This document shows, piece by piece, positions 5,309 to 5,602 of a stretch of 5,602 bases of DNA. Numbering within the stretch: position 1 is the first letter of the stretch; every line of letters starts with the position of its first letter. Origin of the DNA: 66-474 sp035277545 (lineage in GTDB: Bacteria > Pseudomonadota > Gammaproteobacteria > Xanthomonadales > Rhodanobacteraceae); the NCBI GenBank assembly GCA_035277545.1, contig DATEKI010000289.1:1-5602 (forward strand). Direction: 5' to 3'. The notes under the pieces are model-generated. The model was given only the letters and a program-made list of their open reading frames with translations, was not told the origin of the DNA and did not search any database. Made by a program: the position numbers and the translations under genes.

Positions 5309-5602
5309 TCAGTGCGTGCTGGAAGCGGCTGCGGGGGCTGCAGGCGTCGCGGCTGGGGCCGGCGCCGACACGGCGCTTGCCGGCGCCATTCCATGTCCTT
5401 CCATGCCCGCGGCATGCGCGGTGAGCGACTGGTACTCGGCGGCGCTCATCCTGGGCTGCTTCTGCAGGTAGGCCACCATCGCCCAGATCGTGTGGTCATC
5501 GTGGGTCGCCCCCCAGGCCGGCATCGCGGTCATCTTCAGGCCATGCTTGATGATCCAGAACGCCTCGGCAGGATCAGGCGCGAACCGTGTGAGGTTCGGC
5601 GG
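5309..5602 (-). CDS. c-type cytochrome, C-terminal part (5' end outside window)
   Basis: The frame stays open from the stop at 5309 to the right edge, so 97 C-terminal residues are visible and the N-terminus, signal peptide and CxxCH haem site lie outside. The visible part begins PPNLTRFAPD and continues FWIIKHGLKMTAMPAWG (15-31), then HDDHTIWAMVAYLQKQP (34-50). This is the standard C-terminal half of a small periplasmic class I cytochrome c domain; Met27 in TAMPAW is the likely second haem ligand. After the domain come AEYQSLTAHAAGMEGHGM (55-72), with several His and Met, and an Ala/Pro/Ser-rich tail ending in His. It would carry electrons in the periplasm; partners are unknown. It reads the same way as the regulator-ATPase operon but is separated from it by about 100 nt holding a hairpin and the operon's own promoter, so it is probably a separate unit. 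Confidence 0.85.
   Translation of the reverse strand, partial: PPNLTRFAPDPAEAFWIIKHGLKMTAMPAWGATHDDHTIWAMVAYLQKQPRMSAAEYQSLTAHAAGMEGHGMAPASAVSAPAPAATPAAPAAASSTH

Noticed and set aside
1..5602. Mobile elements, CRISPR arrays, tRNA or rRNA genes
   Set aside because: No transposase or integrase, spaced direct repeats, or cloverleaf-like sequence was seen. Composition looks even across the window.

Overview
The window is GC-rich, densely coded and has proteobacterial gene style (strong Shine-Dalgarno sites, short gaps, 4-nt stop/start overlaps). The protein types and a textbook sigma-54 promoter suggest a gammaproteobacterium, perhaps Xanthomonadaceae. That placement is an inference from general resemblance, not from a search.

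Layout. (1) 2-838, plus strand: the C-terminal nucleotide-binding half of an Atm1/ABCB7-type ABC exporter, cut by the left edge. (2) 839-1025: a 187-nt gap containing an exact sigma-54 promoter (946-961) and an upstream 15-nt dyad (893-907). (3) 1026-1844, plus strand: a 272-residue protein I do not recognise, with an acidic Pro-rich linker and a helix-turn-helix-like C-terminal segment. (4) 1871-1898: a perfect 12-bp hairpin serving as terminator between convergent genes. (5) 5207 down to 1901, minus strand: a three-gene copper-type operon. It holds a MerR-family regulator of the CueR/HmrR kind, a P1B-1 (Cu+/Ag+) ATPase overlapping it by 4 nt, and, 29 nt further on, a small secreted DUF4399 protein. 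(6) 5214-5249: the MerR-type promoter/operator, with an unusually long exact inverted repeat. (7) 5309-5602, minus strand: the C-terminus of a c-type cytochrome, cut by the right edge.

How the genes fit together. The MerR protein probably senses a thiophilic metal, most likely Cu+ or Ag+, and activates its own promoter. That promoter reads through the regulator into the exporter ATPase and the periplasmic protein, so all three rise together. The ATPase has no classical HMA domain. Its cytosolic N-terminus instead carries a YHS/TRASH-like Cys motif, a His-rich stretch and a heavy-metal-binding HMBD module. DUF4399 is rich in conserved-looking histidines and is exported, so a periplasmic metal-handling role is plausible but unproven. 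The Atm1-type exporter may also relate to thiol/metal stress, but it is on the other strand and separated by the sigma-54 gene.

Nothing here is clearly a wholly new system. The points most worth a second look are the sigma-54-driven unknown gene, the near-leaderless regulator transcript, the symmetric MerR operator that could also fire antisense into the cytochrome gene, and the link between the ATPase and DUF4399.
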